From: Acinetobacter venetianus RAG-1 = CIP 110063 | GTDB taxonomy: Bacteria; Pseudomonadota; Gammaproteobacteria; Pseudomonadales; Moraxellaceae | Direction: 5' to 3' | NCBI RefSeq assembly: GCF_000368585.1 | Contig: NZ_KB849558.1 | Span: 362,873-426,872, forward strand | Length of the DNA stretch: 64,000 bases | In this document: one piece after another, positions 25,736-35,384 of the stretch | How positions within the stretch are numbered: the first letter of the stretch is position 1 | Layout of the letters: every line of letters starts with the position of its first letter | The notes under the pieces: generated by a model | The model's database searches: none | Told to the model about the DNA's origin: nothing | Seen by the model: the letters and a program-made list of their open reading frames with translations, nothing else | Position numbers and translations under genes: made by a program

Positions 25736-26896
25736 TTTAAATCTAAATAAGATCAGTACGAAAATTCCAAGCAATAATCCCCAAAATGCTGAGCCAATAC
25801 CCCAAAATTGAACACCTGATGCGCTGCATAGGAAGGTAAGTAAAGCTGCTTCACGTTCTTCGACATTTGAAAATGCGACTGCTACGTTGTGGCTAATTGT
25901 TGCAAATAAGGCAATTCCTGCAAGTGCGACAATAAAAATTTGTGGGAACGACATCAGTAGACTGACTAGAGTCGCGGCAAAAAGCCCCATTAAAATATAA
26001 AACAAACCACAACTAATCCCTGCGATATAACGTTTGCTTGGATCAGGATGTACTTGGTCATCTAAGCTTACTGCTGCGCTGATTGCTGCTAAGTTAACGG
26101 AGAAGCAGCCAAAAGGTGCAAAAACGGTGTGTGCAATACCTGTCCAACCAACCAATTGATTCACATGTGGTTGATAACCATAACTTTGAATCATTGCAAT
26201 ACCCGGTAAATTTTGTGAAGTCATATTGATCACAAACAACGGTAAGGCAAGTCCAAGAATGGCAGACCAAGAAAATGAAGGTTGCATCCACACAGGTTGT
26301 GTCAAAGACCATGTGGTTGCATGAAGTTCAAAATCAATGAATAGAGGGCAGATGATAGCCCCTACAATAACAGTAAGAACAATACTGTAACGAGGGAATA
26401 AACGTTTAGATACGAGATAGATTACTAACATACTTAGAATAAAACCAAGCTGAGTTTCTAAACTGCTGAAAATTTGTATTCCAAATTTTAATAAAATACC
26501 CGCTAGCATTGCACAGGTCAGGCTTTGGGGGATATGAGCCAATAATTTTTGGAAAATACCTGAAAAGCCAACGACAGCAATTGCAATCCCACAAATAAGG
26601 AAAGCACCAATTGCTTCGTATAAATCGTAATGTCCTGTAGATGCAATAATCAAGGCAATACCTGGCGTTGACCATGCGGTTGCAACAGGATACTTATATT
26701 TCCAAGATAAAATTAATCCAGATAGACCAATTGCAAGCCCAAGCGCCCAAAACCAAGAATTAATTTGAGCAGTATTTGCACCCAAAGATTGGGCGCCTTG
26801 GATCACCAGTACGGCTGAAACACTAATTCCGATAAGAAAAGTAATAAAGCCAGCAAAAACCGCGGGAATCGAGAAATCTTGAAGGAGACGTTGCAT
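25718..26896 (-). CDS. benE: BenE-type benzoate/H+ symporter family protein
   Basis: A 392-residue inner-membrane protein with eleven or twelve hydrophobic segments, matching the BenE family throughout (for example A-V-F-A-G-F-I-T-F-L-I-G near the start and G-C-F-S-V-N-L-A-A-I-S-A-A in the middle). BenE proteins are thought to import benzoate with protons. There is no ben catabolic operon nearby, so the substrate may differ. A clear ribosome site is not visible before the ATG at 26896. Confidence 0.85.
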   Translation of the reverse strand: MQRLLQDFSIPAVFAGFITFLIGISVSAVLVIQGAQSLGANTAQINSWFWALGLAIGLSGLILSWKYKYPVATAWSTPGIALIIASTGHYDLYEAIGAFLICGIAIAVVGFSGIFQKLLAHIPQSLTCAMLAGILLKFGIQIFSSLETQLGFILSMLVIYLVSKRLFPRYSIVLTVIVGAIICPLFIDFELHATTWSLTQPVWMQPSFSWSAILGLALPLFVINMTSQNLPGIAMIQSYGYQPHVNQLVGWTGIAHTVFAPFGCFSVNLAAISAAVSLDDQVHPDPSKRYIAGISCGLFYILMGLFAATLVSLLMSFPQIFIVALAGIALFATISHNVAVAFSNVEEREAALLTFLCSASGVQFWGIGSAFWGLLLGIFVLILFRFKTKNKP

Positions 26897-27004
26897 CTAT
26901 GCATCTAAACTTGATTAAAATTTGTTGAAAAGTATATCGTTAATCACAAATGAATCGAAGTATTTAGGCGATTGAATAAACTGATCATCTCTGCAAAATT
27001 AAAA

Positions 27005-27655
27005 CTAAGAAATGGTTGAAGTTGCAAGTCTTAAACCAAATCCAAAAAATAAAAGCCCGACTAAACAAATACCACTAGCTGCGAGTTTGTAATTATGTTT
27101 AAAGAAGTTAGCAAGCTTTACACCTGAAAAAATTAAAGCGGTTAAATAACTAAAACTAATGATTTGTAGAATAATTGCCAAAATTAAAAAACTTAATGCA
27201 GGGTAAGCGTAATTGGGTTCTACGAATTGAACAAAAAAAGAAAGGAAGAATAAAATTGCTTTGGGATTAAGCAGACTAATACTAAGTGCTGTACGGTAAG
27301 GATGAACTTTATCTAATTGTGGTAAATCAGCCATTTCAGCATGTTGCGTTGGTCGACTCCATGTTTGAAAAGCACTTTGCAATAACTTAAAGCCTAAATA
27401 CGCGAGGTAACAAGCACCAGATAATTTTAAAACGATAAATAAAATCGGAAATGCTTTTAATAGTGAAGCTGCGCCTAATACAGTACAAATAATTAAGATA
27501 AAATCGCCTGTAAATACGCCACAAGCAGCAGCATAACCAGTTCGTATACCGTAACGTGATGCCACTGACATCACATATATAGAGTTAGGTCCAGGTAATA
27601 ACACGATCAAGATTGTACCAATGATATACGTGGTTAAATCTGTTATGCCGAACAC
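27005..27655 (-). CDS. leuE: LysE/RhtB family amino acid exporter (LeuE-like)
   Basis: A 216-residue inner-membrane protein of six spans with the family signature L-P-G-P-N-S-I-Y-V near residues 20-28 and L-K-L-S-G-A-C-Y-L-A-Y-L-G after the second span. Closest by eye to LeuE, which exports leucine and related residues. The start is GTG at 27655 and its Shine-Dalgarno is weak. It lies downstream of transaldolase on the same strand but is separated by a strong hairpin. Confidence 0.83.
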   Translation of the reverse strand: MFGITDLTTYIIGTILIVLLPGPNSIYVMSVASRYGIRTGYAAACGVFTGDFILIICTVLGAASLLKAFPILFIVLKLSGACYLAYLGFKLLQSAFQTWSRPTQHAEMADLPQLDKVHPYRTALSISLLNPKAILFFLSFFVQFVEPNYAYPALSFLILAIILQIISFSYLTALIFSGVKLANFFKHNYKLAASGICLVGLLFFGFGLRLATSTIS

Positions 27656-27667
27656 GTTAAACTCATT

Positions 27668-27708
27668 AAAAAACCGATTTTCGCTAATATAGCAAAAATC
27701 GGTTTTTA
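27668..27708. terminator. Terminator of transaldolase
   Basis: AAAAACCGATTTT near 27669-27681 pairs with AAAATCGGTTTTT ending near 27707, extended by GCT/AGC and one mismatch. The A/T flanks permit function on both strands; read on the minus strand it ends the transaldolase transcript. Confidence 0.85.
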
Positions 27709-27727
27709 TAGGTGAAAATTCGACTAA

Positions 27728-28717
27728 TTATGCTTTGATTTCAGCATCAATACCAAAAGATTGACGTAGCAATAAACTGAGTTGATCACGTGCTTTGATA
27801 AAGCCATCGATTCCGCCTTGTAGCAATTGGAATGCCATCAAATCTTGTTCAAGTTCAGCTTTGAAACTTTCTTTGGTTTGAACTGGACGTTCGATTTTTT
27901 CTGCTTGTTCCGCCACTTCAACTGACAACTGAGCTTTAACAGGCTGTTGATCTTGTTCTAGTTGCGACAACAGGCTTGGTGCAATTGTCAATAAATCACA
28001 ACCTGCTAAACCTAGAACTTGCGCCGTACTACGGAAACTTGCGCCCATCACTTGAGTTTGAATACCTTGCTGTTTGTAATAATTATAGATCTGCTTAACA
28101 GACAGTACACCAGGATCTTTTTCAATTGGATATTGCTCAACACCTTCAGCTTTTTTATACCAATCTAAGATACGACCAACAAATGGGGAAATCAGAGTGA
28201 TTTTCGCATCTGCGCAAGCTTGAGCTTGATGTAAACCAAATAACAAAGTGAGGTTGCAAGGAATACCTTCCGCTTCAAGTACTTTCGCTGCTTGAATACC
28301 TTCCCATGTCGAAGCGATCTTGATCAAAATACGTGACTGAGCAATGCCATAGCCTTGATAGAGTTTAGAAAGCTCACGCGCTTTGGCAATTGTTGCCTCA
28401 GTATTATAAGAAAGAGAAGCATCAACCTCTGTTGAAACTCGACCATCAATCAGTTTTAAAATTTCAACGCCAAATTTAACCGTTAAAATATCAATGGTAC
28501 GTTCAATCAGCGCATCACTTTGATAGCCTTCCTGTTTTGCTTGTGTATAAGCATCTTCAATCAGCTGTTTGCTTTCTGGCTGTTCTGCTGCGGCAGTAAT
28601 CAATGAGGGGTTGGTTGTTGCATCTAGTGGACGAAATTTTTCAATCGCCTCTAGGTCGCTACTATCAGCTACAACAGTTGTTAGATTCTTTAATTGGTGT
28701 AATGCAGTTTCAGTCAT
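27728..28717 (-). CDS. tal: Transaldolase
   Basis: A 329-residue transaldolase of the TalB size class, moving a dihydroxyacetone unit between sugar phosphates in the non-oxidative pentose phosphate pathway. The Schiff-base lysine lies in I-K-I-A-S-T-W-E-G, and D-A-T-T-N-P-S near the N terminus gives the catalytic Asp. The frame extends to 28741, but M-T-E-T-A-L-H-Q at 28717 is the natural start. It is transcribed in the same direction as aceR, which ends 109 nt upstream. Confidence 0.94.
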   Translation of the reverse strand: MTETALHQLKNLTTVVADSSDLEAIEKFRPLDATTNPSLITAAAEQPESKQLIEDAYTQAKQEGYQSDALIERTIDILTVKFGVEILKLIDGRVSTEVDASLSYNTEATIAKARELSKLYQGYGIAQSRILIKIASTWEGIQAAKVLEAEGIPCNLTLLFGLHQAQACADAKITLISPFVGRILDWYKKAEGVEQYPIEKDPGVLSVKQIYNYYKQQGIQTQVMGASFRSTAQVLGLAGCDLLTIAPSLLSQLEQDQQPVKAQLSVEVAEQAEKIERPVQTKESFKAELEQDLMAFQLLQGGIDGFIKARDQLSLLLRQSFGIDAEIKA

Positions 28718-28825
28718 TGATATAGCGTTCTTAATAAACAAAATTACGGATAACTTCTTTATAACATAAACTGTGTGAAATCAAAGCATGGCATTGCCGC
28801 ATTTATTTATGCAATAGAATGCTTT

Positions 28826-29719
28826 TTATTTATTCGTTTGTTGACGTTGAGTTCTGATATGTTTAATCAGAAATCTTGCTGCTGCACCAAGTTCGCTTTC
28901 ACGACTCCAAACAAGATCGACGTAGTATTCAAACTTAGGCGTGAAATCATAAAGTTCCAAAATTTTTAATTTCTTTTTCAGTTCAGGGTTTTCATTAAAC
29001 ATTTCTAAAGGTAAAACACCCCAACCCAAATTTCGGACAATCATCATGCATGCAGAATGATGATTATCGGTGCGCCAATAATCTTTAGAATAAAGTAATT
29101 CTGGCTTAATTGTATTATCACGACTCGCGACTACGATTTGTCGAGTTTGGATCATTTGTTCAAAAGAAACTTCTTGAAGTTGTGCAAGCGGATGAATATT
29201 TGAAACAACAGGAACGAGAGCTTCTCGTTTTAATTCAACAAATTGTTCGCGGCTGTCCAAGTGCTCTCTCTCAAACATCAGTGCGAGTTGTGCGGACTGA
29301 TCGAGCAACATTTGTAAAGCATCTTCTTGAGGTGCAGACACGATATTAATCGCAAGACTCGGGAAGTGTTGCTCAAGTAGGGTGATGTAATCTGTCCAAT
29401 TGGTATGCAGTAACTCAGAAACCACCACAATATTAAGTGTAGATTCTAAACCCGTACTTAAAGCATGAGCATGTTGCTTCCACTGATTCATTTCAATCAG
29501 TAATTGCTGTGTTTTCTCATATAAAGCCCATGCTTCATCTGTTGGTTTTGGTTCACGTCCAACACGCTCAAATAAGTTTAGATCGAGGTCAATTTCTAAA
29601 TTGGCGATGGACATACTTACTGCTGAGGGGACTTTGCCTAGCTTACGTGCAGCAGCAGAGAATGAACCTGTTTCAATGACGGTTTGAAACATGAGAAGTT
29701 GTTCTTGATTTATATTCAT
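28826..29719 (-). CDS. aceR: LysR-family regulator of the PACE efflux gene
   Basis: A 297-residue LysR-type regulator with an N-terminal winged helix (Q-T-V-I-E-T-G-S-F-S-A-A-A-R-K-L-G at about 13-29) and a C-terminal ligand-binding domain. It starts 87 bp from and divergent to the aceI gene. In A. baumannii the equivalent LysR protein, AceR, activates aceI in response to chlorhexidine and short diamines, so the same role is inferred here from arrangement and similarity. A TGATT-N5-AATCA dyad in the shared region is a likely binding site. Confidence 0.87.
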   Translation of the reverse strand: MNINQEQLLMFQTVIETGSFSAAARKLGKVPSAVSMSIANLEIDLDLNLFERVGREPKPTDEAWALYEKTQQLLIEMNQWKQHAHALSTGLESTLNIVVVSELLHTNWTDYITLLEQHFPSLAINIVSAPQEDALQMLLDQSAQLALMFEREHLDSREQFVELKREALVPVVSNIHPLAQLQEVSFEQMIQTRQIVVASRDNTIKPELLYSKDYWRTDNHHSACMMIVRNLGWGVLPLEMFNENPELKKKLKILELYDFTPKFEYYVDLVWSRESELGAAARFLIKHIRTQRQQTNK

Positions 29720-29742
29720 CTGTCAAAAAAACTGAAAGAACC

Positions 29743-29757
29743 TGATTGGATTAATCA
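29743..29757. promoter_or_regulatory. Candidate AceR operator
   Basis: TGATT (29743-29747) and AATCA (29753-29757) are perfect inverted half-sites with a 5-nt gap, in the middle of the 87-bp region between divergent aceR and aceI. LysR proteins bind such interrupted AT-rich dyads. Confidence 0.5.
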
Positions 29758-29806
29758 AAATTATAAAAATAAAATGCATAATATCCAAACAAGAGAGTGT
29801 TTAAAA

Positions 29807-30238
29807 ATGTTGATTTCCAAAAGAAGACTCGTTCATGCGATTAGCTATGAAGTGATTTTATTGGTCATCATCGCAATTGCGTTAAGTTTTATTTTTAGTA
29901 TGCCATTAGAAGTCACAGGTATTCTAGGTGCAATCATGGCGGTCATTTCGGTCATCTGGAATATGATCTTTAACCATTATTTCGAAAAAATAGAACATAA
30001 ATATCAATGGCAAAGAACGATTCGTATACGTATTCTTCATGCGATTGGATTTGAGGGCGGTTTGATGCTCGCAACGATTCCAATTATTGCTTATATGATG
30101 AATATGTCGTTCATTGAAGCTTTGATTTTAGATTTTGGTTTAACGATGTGTATTTTGGTGTATACGTTTATCTTCCAATGGTGCTATGACATTGTTGAAG
30201 GACGTTTCTTTCCAAATGCAAAATTTGCATCATCATAA
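29807..30238 (+). CDS. aceI: PACE-family multidrug/diamine efflux protein
   Basis: A 143-residue inner-membrane protein made of two tandem bacterial transmembrane pair domains, four helices in all. From the ATG at 29807 it begins M-L-I-S-K-R-R, and the essential proton-coupling glutamate is at residue 15 (S-Y-E). W-N-M-I-F-N-H-Y-F-E and the closing F-F-P-N-A-K are typical of AceI. The family exports chlorhexidine and other biocides; cadaverine and putrescine are proposed natural substrates. The longer upstream frame from 29684 runs over the regulatory region and is not translated. Confidence 0.95.
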   Translation: MLISKRRLVHAISYEVILLVIIAIALSFIFSMPLEVTGILGAIMAVISVIWNMIFNHYFEKIEHKYQWQRTIRIRILHAIGFEGGLMLATIPIIAYMMNMSFIEALILDFGLTMCILVYTFIFQWCYDIVEGRFFPNAKFASS

Positions 30239-30248
30239 TTGTTTGATG

Positions 30249-30286
30249 AAAAGCATTCTTCAGGATTAACTGAAGAGTGCTTTTTT
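30249..30286 (+). terminator. Terminator of aceI
   Basis: AAAGCATTCTTCAG pairs with CTGAAGAGTGCTTT (one G-U pair) around a 6-nt loop and is followed by T6 ending at 30286. Confidence 0.9.
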
Positions 30287-30430
30287 ATTGCTGGCAGCTC
30301 AGCATGATTTGATTACAGTATTGATAAAGTCAGATTGCTCAAGTTGATTTAATATCGTGAGAGCAAGTTTTAAATAATATAAGAAACAATACCAAAATTT
30401 AATGACGCTAGGTCGTTGGAGAATAAAAAC

Positions 30431-30826
30431 ATGCCAAGTGTGCTTATTGAAGTTAGACAACAATATCCAGTCGCAGTTGAGCTGGAGATCATGGAGGCAG
30501 TGCATACGGCACTGAGAGATGCTTTTAAAATCATGGCCAGTGATCGGAATGTGCGTTTAATTGTGCATGAAGCACATCGCTTTCAATGCCCGCCTGAAAA
30601 GGCAAAACCAGAATGTTATACATTGATTAGTATTGATGCATTTCTTGGACGCTCTTTAGATGCCAAGCGTCAGTTGTATAAATTGATTGTGCATAATCTT
30701 GAACCGATAGGCATTCCTAAAGATCATGTGAAAATTATGCTTCGAGAGTTGCCTTCAGAAAATTTTGGTGTTCGTGGTGGACAAGCGGCTTGTGATGTTA
30801 ATTTAGGTTTTAAAATTGATGTTTAG
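30431..30826 (+). CDS. Tautomerase family protein (Tautomerase_2 type)
   Basis: A 131-residue protein starting M-P-S-V-L-I-E, which leaves Pro1 as catalytic base. The segment R-S-L-D-A-K-R-Q-L-Y-K-L-I-V-H-N-L matches the tautomerase helix, and R-E-L-P-S-E-N-F-G-V-R-G-G-Q-A lies near the C terminus, as in the Tautomerase_2/malonate-semialdehyde-decarboxylase-like group. ATG 30431 has GGAG upstream; an in-frame start 15 nt earlier would remove Pro1 from the N terminus. The substrate is unknown and no pathway genes adjoin. Confidence 0.82.
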   Translation: MPSVLIEVRQQYPVAVELEIMEAVHTALRDAFKIMASDRNVRLIVHEAHRFQCPPEKAKPECYTLISIDAFLGRSLDAKRQLYKLIVHNLEPIGIPKDHVKIMLRELPSENFGVRGGQAACDVNLGFKIDV

Positions 30827-30928
30827 ATTAAATTTTTGCTAGGAAATTGCTTTTAAGAACCAACATACATTTTTAAGCCGTTAAGAATTTAGCCATGGCA
30901 TGAGATTTAAAAATATGCCATGGTTTAT

Positions 30929-31498
30929 TTATGGGATATAAATTGTTTCCAGAGGTAATAGTTGAGTAGCTTCATCCAATTTATTTTCTTCTATTAATGC
31001 ATGAATCTGATGAGCTAGAGGGGTAACATCTGTAATTGATGTGATCCATTCATTCACATATAACTGAACCGCTTCATGACTTAGGCCTATTTGTATTGCT
31101 CTATGGTCAAGAGGACTTAATTTTAAGTCTCGTTCAGGATCCCATTGGATTCGGACTGGAGAGCTCGCTTTGAGTTGTTGCCACTGTTCCTCATTCATTG
31201 ATGGATTACGGTGACTTAGGCAACTATGTGCCAATGCCCATTCGAAACCTTCACGCGTTATATCAACAGCTAAGATTCGGCTTTGTCCATTATCTTTAAA
31301 TCCCCAGCCAGAGCGATACATCATCCAAAGGAATGAGGGTTTAATCCACGTCATTCTTTCCATCTTGAATGGCGGCGAAACAAAGGTTTGATTTTTTAGA
31401 GCGGAGTTAGCAATAACTTCAGAATAAGCTTGATATACACGTATCGTTTTATGGTTATAAACGGCGCGAATTTGATATGTAGGAATGTTAGTTAACAT
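30929..31498 (-). CDS. DUF4291 domain protein
   Basis: A protein of about 189 residues matching DUF4291 over its length: I-R-A-V-Y near the start, F-x-P-P-F-K-M-E-R-M-T-W-I-K-P-S-F-L-W-M-M-Y-R-S-G-W about residues 45-70, then Q-W-D-P-E-R and H-R-A-I-Q-I-G-L. Function unknown in bacteria and some fungi. The many conserved Trp, Arg and aromatic residues suggest a nucleic-acid or nucleotide-binding or enzymatic role, but that is only inference. The start could also be the GTG at 31519. It is divergent from mfd. Confidence 0.82.
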   Translation of the reverse strand: MLTNIPTYQIRAVYNHKTIRVYQAYSEVIANSALKNQTFVSPPFKMERMTWIKPSFLWMMYRSGWGFKDNGQSRILAVDITREGFEWALAHSCLSHRNPSMNEEQWQQLKASSPVRIQWDPERDLKLSPLDHRAIQIGLSHEAVQLYVNEWITSITDVTPLAHQIHALIEENKLDEATQLLPLETIYIP

Positions 31499-31727
31499 AA
31501 GTTTGTTAGAATCTCTCACTTTTTTAAATATTTGTTTTTAAATATAAAATTAAATTTATCTTTTTTGGCAGTTAGCTTTATTAAACTTAAATTACGTGAA
31601 TAAAATATCAAATAAAATGGCCTAAGTAAATTAGAATGCATTTAATTCAACTGCGAATTTCTACTTCAACTAAAAAACATCATGCTAAAATAGGGTACTT
31701 ATCTTTTTAGATTGCATGATTTTCTCT

Positions 31728-34700
31728 ATGTTTCAACAAGAAATCTCTCAATTAAACTTACAACAATTCAAAGCGGGCGAAAAACGCTGGATTGGTTCAC
31801 TACTCGGATCATCAGCAGCACTATTATTTAAAGAAATTGCTACGCAGAATTCTAATTTATATGTGATTGTCGCAAGAAATAATCAGCACCTTGCTCAACT
31901 TGAAAGTGAACTTGAGTTCTATGACATCAAGCCAACGATTTTTCCTGATTGGGAAATTTTGCCTTATGACCGTTTGTCTCCACATCAGGATATTGTGTCT
32001 GAGCGTTTGGCACTTCTTTCCAATATGCCACAAAAGGGCATTTTGCTGATTGCTGCAAGTACTTTAGCGCAACGTGTAGCACCATATTCGTGGGTTGTGG
32101 GCGAACACTTTGATATTAAAGTCGGTCAAAAGCTTGATTTAGAAACACAGAAAAAGCAACTGGTACAAGCGGGTTATCGCTTGGTTGATACGGTTTATGA
32201 TCATGGTGAGTTTGCAGTTCGTGGCAGTATTATGGACATCTACGCATCTGGACAAGACCAGCCGATTCGTATCGACTTGTTTGATGATGAAATTGAGAGC
32301 TTAAAATTCTTTGATCCAGAAACGCAACGTACTACGGAATCTCTAAAAAACTTCGCTGTTTTACCTGCAAAAGAATTTCCACTTAAAGAAAGACGCTCTA
32401 CATTTCGAGATCGCTATGCTGAAAGCTTCCCAACTGCCAATCCAAAGAAAAATCCAATTTATCAGGATGTGCTAGAGGGGATTGCAACCCCTGGTTTAGA
32501 GTTCTATCTACCATTATTTTTCGATAAGAAATTGATGGAATCACAAAGTACGCTTATGACGTACCTACCAAAGAATTGCGTTGTCATTACAAATAATGAA
32601 ATTGAAGATGAGCTGATTAATTTCTGGAAAGAAGTTGTGCGTCGATATGAAGATCGTCGTCATAATATTGATCAACCGATTCTTCCGCCAGAAGATTTAT
32701 TTTTAATGCCGAATCACGTATTGCAGGCACTCAACCAATTTCCTCGTATTTTAGCCTCTGCAGATGCATTTGATGCCAAATCAGGTGTGTTGAATATTGC
32801 TGCTGAACAACCACCCAAATTAGCAGTTGATCCCAAAAAAGAGCAACCTTTTGAAGCAGTCAAACATTATATCGATCAAGCTAAACATCCTGTTTTACTC
32901 GTCGCCGAGAGTGCTGGTCGTCGTGAGACCTTAAAAGATGCACTACGTTCTGTATTGGGGGAGATTCAGAATGTAGAGAGTTTTGCACAATTCCAAAAAG
33001 AACAATTACACGTTGCAATTACCAGTGCACCTTTAGATCGTGGTTTGCTGCTCACAGGTCAATTATCTGTTATTTCTGAAAACCAACTTTATGAGCATCG
33101 TGTGGTACAACGCCGCCGAAAACGCCAACAAGAAGTTTCAGAAGAGTTTTTAATTCGCAGTTTAACTGAGCTGAGTATCGGTGCGCCTGTCGTACATATT
33201 GATCATGGTGTTGGACGTTATGCGGGTCTGATTACATTAGAAATTGATCAGCAAGATCACGAGTTTTTGCAGCTCGATTATGCCGATGGTGCAAAAGTTT
33301 ATGTGCCTGTGACCAATTTGCATCTGATCAGTCGATATAGTGGTGGTGATCCAGACCTTGCACCATTACATAAACTTGGCACGGATACGTGGAGCAAAGC
33401 GAAACGCAAAGCGCTTGAGCAAATTCATGATGTTGCTGCGGAGCTGTTGCATATTCAAGCTCGCCGTCAATCGAAACCTGGTTTTGCATTTGAGTTAGAT
33501 CATACTGGTTATATGCAGTTTTCCAGTGGTTTTGCCTATGAAGAAACACTGGATCAAGCCAATGCTATTGAAGCAACTTTGCATGACATGCAACTTGCCA
33601 AACCGATGGATCGTTTGGTCTGTGGTGATGTTGGCTTTGGTAAAACTGAAGTAGCAATGCGCGCTGCCTTTGTGGCGGTGCAAAATGGCAAACAAGTTGC
33701 TGTACTTGTTCCAACCACACTTTTAGCTCAGCAGCATTATGAGTCTTTCAAAGATCGTTTTGCCGATACTGCTGTTCGTATTGAAGTGCTTTCTCGTTTT
33801 GGTAGCAATAAAACCCATTTGAAAACGATCGAAGATTTGGCAGAAGGCAAAGTCGATATAGTGATTGGAACACATAAGATTTTGCAAGAAAGCATTCAGT
33901 TTAAAAATTTGGGTTTGATGATTGTTGATGAAGAACATCGTTTTGGTGTTCGAGATAAAGAACGCATCAAAGCACTACGTGCAGATGTCGATATGCTCAC
34001 ACTTACTGCTACACCGATTCCGCGTACGCTAAATATGGCATTCTCAGGAATGCGAGATTTATCGATTATCGCGACTCCACCTGCACGCCGCTTAGCAGTA
34101 AAAACATTTGTACAAGAGCATACAGATGATTCTGTGAAAGAGGCGATTCTGCGTGAGTTGTTACGTGGTGGTCAGGTGTATTTCTTACATAATGAAGTCG
34201 ATACGATTGAACGAGCAGCGGAAAACATTCGCAACCTTGTGCCTGAAGCGCGTGTTGCTGTTGCACATGGTCAGATGCGTGAACGTGAACTCGAGCAAGT
34301 GATGCAACAGTTCTACCATAAAGAATACAATGTCTTGGTCTGCTCGACGATTATTGAAACTGGGATTGATGTTCCAAATGCCAATACCATTTTAATTGAA
34401 CGGGCTGACAAACTTGGTTTGGCACAGTTACATCAACTACGTGGTCGTGTTGGACGTTCACATCACCAAGCCTATGCCTATTTATTAGTTCCATCCATTA
34501 AACATCTCAAAGGTGATGCTGAAAAACGTTTAGATGCAATTCAACGTGCTTCGACTTTGGGTGCAGGTTTCATGCTGGCAACCGAAGATTTGGAAATTCG
34601 TGGTGCAGGTGAACTACTTGGTGAACAGCAAAGTGGTTCAATGCAGGCGATTGGTTATAGCTTGTATATGGAAATGTTGGAAAAAGCGACCAAAGCAATT

Positions 34701-35189
34701 CAAAAAGGTAAAACCCCCAATTTTGATGCGCCATTGTCACTTACTGCTGAAATCAATCTGCATATGCCAGCACTGATTCCTGACGATTATTTGGGTGATG
34801 TACATCAGCGTTTACTCTTTTATAAGCGCATTAGTAATACCGATACACAAGAGAAGCTCGATAATATCCGTATGGAATTGATTGATCGCTTTGGTATCCC
34901 TCCGCAACCAGTGAAGCAATTATTCAGTGTGCATCAAGTTCGTTTGCGAGCAGAGCAATTAGGCATCACTAAAATTGATATCAATAGCAATGGTGGCTAC
35001 ATTGAGTTTGCACCAGACACCCCAGTGCAAGCGATTAGCATTATTCAACTCATGCAAAAGAATCCAACCTACTATCGTATGGAAGGTGGTCAGCGCTTAA
35101 AAGTCATGGTGCAATTGGCTGAGTATGATAAACGCATCCAATTTATTGTTGATTTGCTGAATAAGCTTCTTACTGAATTGCATAGTTAG
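31728..35189 (+). CDS. mfd: Transcription-repair coupling factor
   Basis: Mfd releases stalled RNA polymerase at DNA lesions and recruits UvrA. The 1153-residue protein shows the UvrB-like N-terminal modules, the polymerase-interacting domain (V-H-I-D-H-G-V-G-R-Y near residue 490), a RecG-like SF2 motor with Walker A G-D-V-G-F-G-K-T, the D-E-E-H box, T-L-T-A-T-P-I-P-R-T-L and R-G-R-V-G-R, and the C-terminal TRCF domain. An in-frame ATG at 31716 would add four residues; M-F-Q-Q-E at 31728 is preferred. It appears monocistronic. Confidence 0.97.
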   Translation: MFQQEISQLNLQQFKAGEKRWIGSLLGSSAALLFKEIATQNSNLYVIVARNNQHLAQLESELEFYDIKPTIFPDWEILPYDRLSPHQDIVSERLALLSNMPQKGILLIAASTLAQRVAPYSWVVGEHFDIKVGQKLDLETQKKQLVQAGYRLVDTVYDHGEFAVRGSIMDIYASGQDQPIRIDLFDDEIESLKFFDPETQRTTESLKNFAVLPAKEFPLKERRSTFRDRYAESFPTANPKKNPIYQDVLEGIATPGLEFYLPLFFDKKLMESQSTLMTYLPKNCVVITNNEIEDELINFWKEVVRRYEDRRHNIDQPILPPEDLFLMPNHVLQALNQFPRILASADAFDAKSGVLNIAAEQPPKLAVDPKKEQPFEAVKHYIDQAKHPVLLVAESAGRRETLKDALRSVLGEIQNVESFAQFQKEQLHVAITSAPLDRGLLLTGQLSVISENQLYEHRVVQRRRKRQQEVSEEFLIRSLTELSIGAPVVHIDHGVGRYAGLITLEIDQQDHEFLQLDYADGAKVYVPVTNLHLISRYSGGDPDLAPLHKLGTDTWSKAKRKALEQIHDVAAELLHIQARRQSKPGFAFELDHTGYMQFSSGFAYEETLDQANAIEATLHDMQLAKPMDRLVCGDVGFGKTEVAMRAAFVAVQNGKQVAVLVPTTLLAQQHYESFKDRFADTAVRIEVLSRFGSNKTHLKTIEDLAEGKVDIVIGTHKILQESIQFKNLGLMIVDEEHRFGVRDKERIKALRADVDMLTLTATPIPRTLNMAFSGMRDLSIIATPPARRLAVKTFVQEHTDDSVKEAILRELLRGGQVYFLHNEVDTIERAAENIRNLVPEARVAVAHGQMRERELEQVMQQFYHKEYNVLVCSTIIETGIDVPNANTILIERADKLGLAQLHQLRGRVGRSHHQAYAYLLVPSIKHLKGDAEKRLDAIQRASTLGAGFMLATEDLEIRGAGELLGEQQSGSMQAIGYSLYMEMLEKATKAIQKGKTPNFDAPLSLTAEINLHMPALIPDDYLGDVHQRLLFYKRISNTDTQEKLDNIRMELIDRFGIPPQPVKQLFSVHQVRLRAEQLGITKIDINSNGGYIEFAPDTPVQAISIIQLMQKNPTYYRMEGGQRLKVMVQLAEYDKRIQFIVDLLNKLLTELHS

Positions 35190-35325
35190 TGGAAAAGTAT
35201 ATTTTTGCTGCTTAAATGATCAATGTGTGTGGTCTTTAGCCAATGAATAGTCCTTTGGTCTGATGTATATGTAATAAATGAGGAAAATCATTGTTATTTG
35301 TAATCAAACAGGTTACTAATAATAT

Positions 35326-35345
35326 TCACATCAAAACTGATGTGA
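35326..35345 (+). promoter_or_regulatory. Inverted repeat upstream of the HIT gene
   Basis: TCACATC (35326-35332) and GATGTGA (35339-35345) form a perfect 7-bp dyad with a 6-nt spacer, 39 nt before the ATG. The half-sites are in the opposite order to a CRP/Vfr site (TGTGA-N6-TCACA). No T tract follows, so an operator is more likely than a terminator. Confidence 0.4.
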
Positions 35346-35384
35346 TAGTATTGATCATCATTATTCTGCATCATTTATAAAGAT

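Noticed and set aside
35326..35345. CRP/Vfr binding site
   Set aside because: The half-sites are in reverse order (TCACA first), so it does not fit TGTGA-N6-TCACA. It is kept only as an unassigned dyad.
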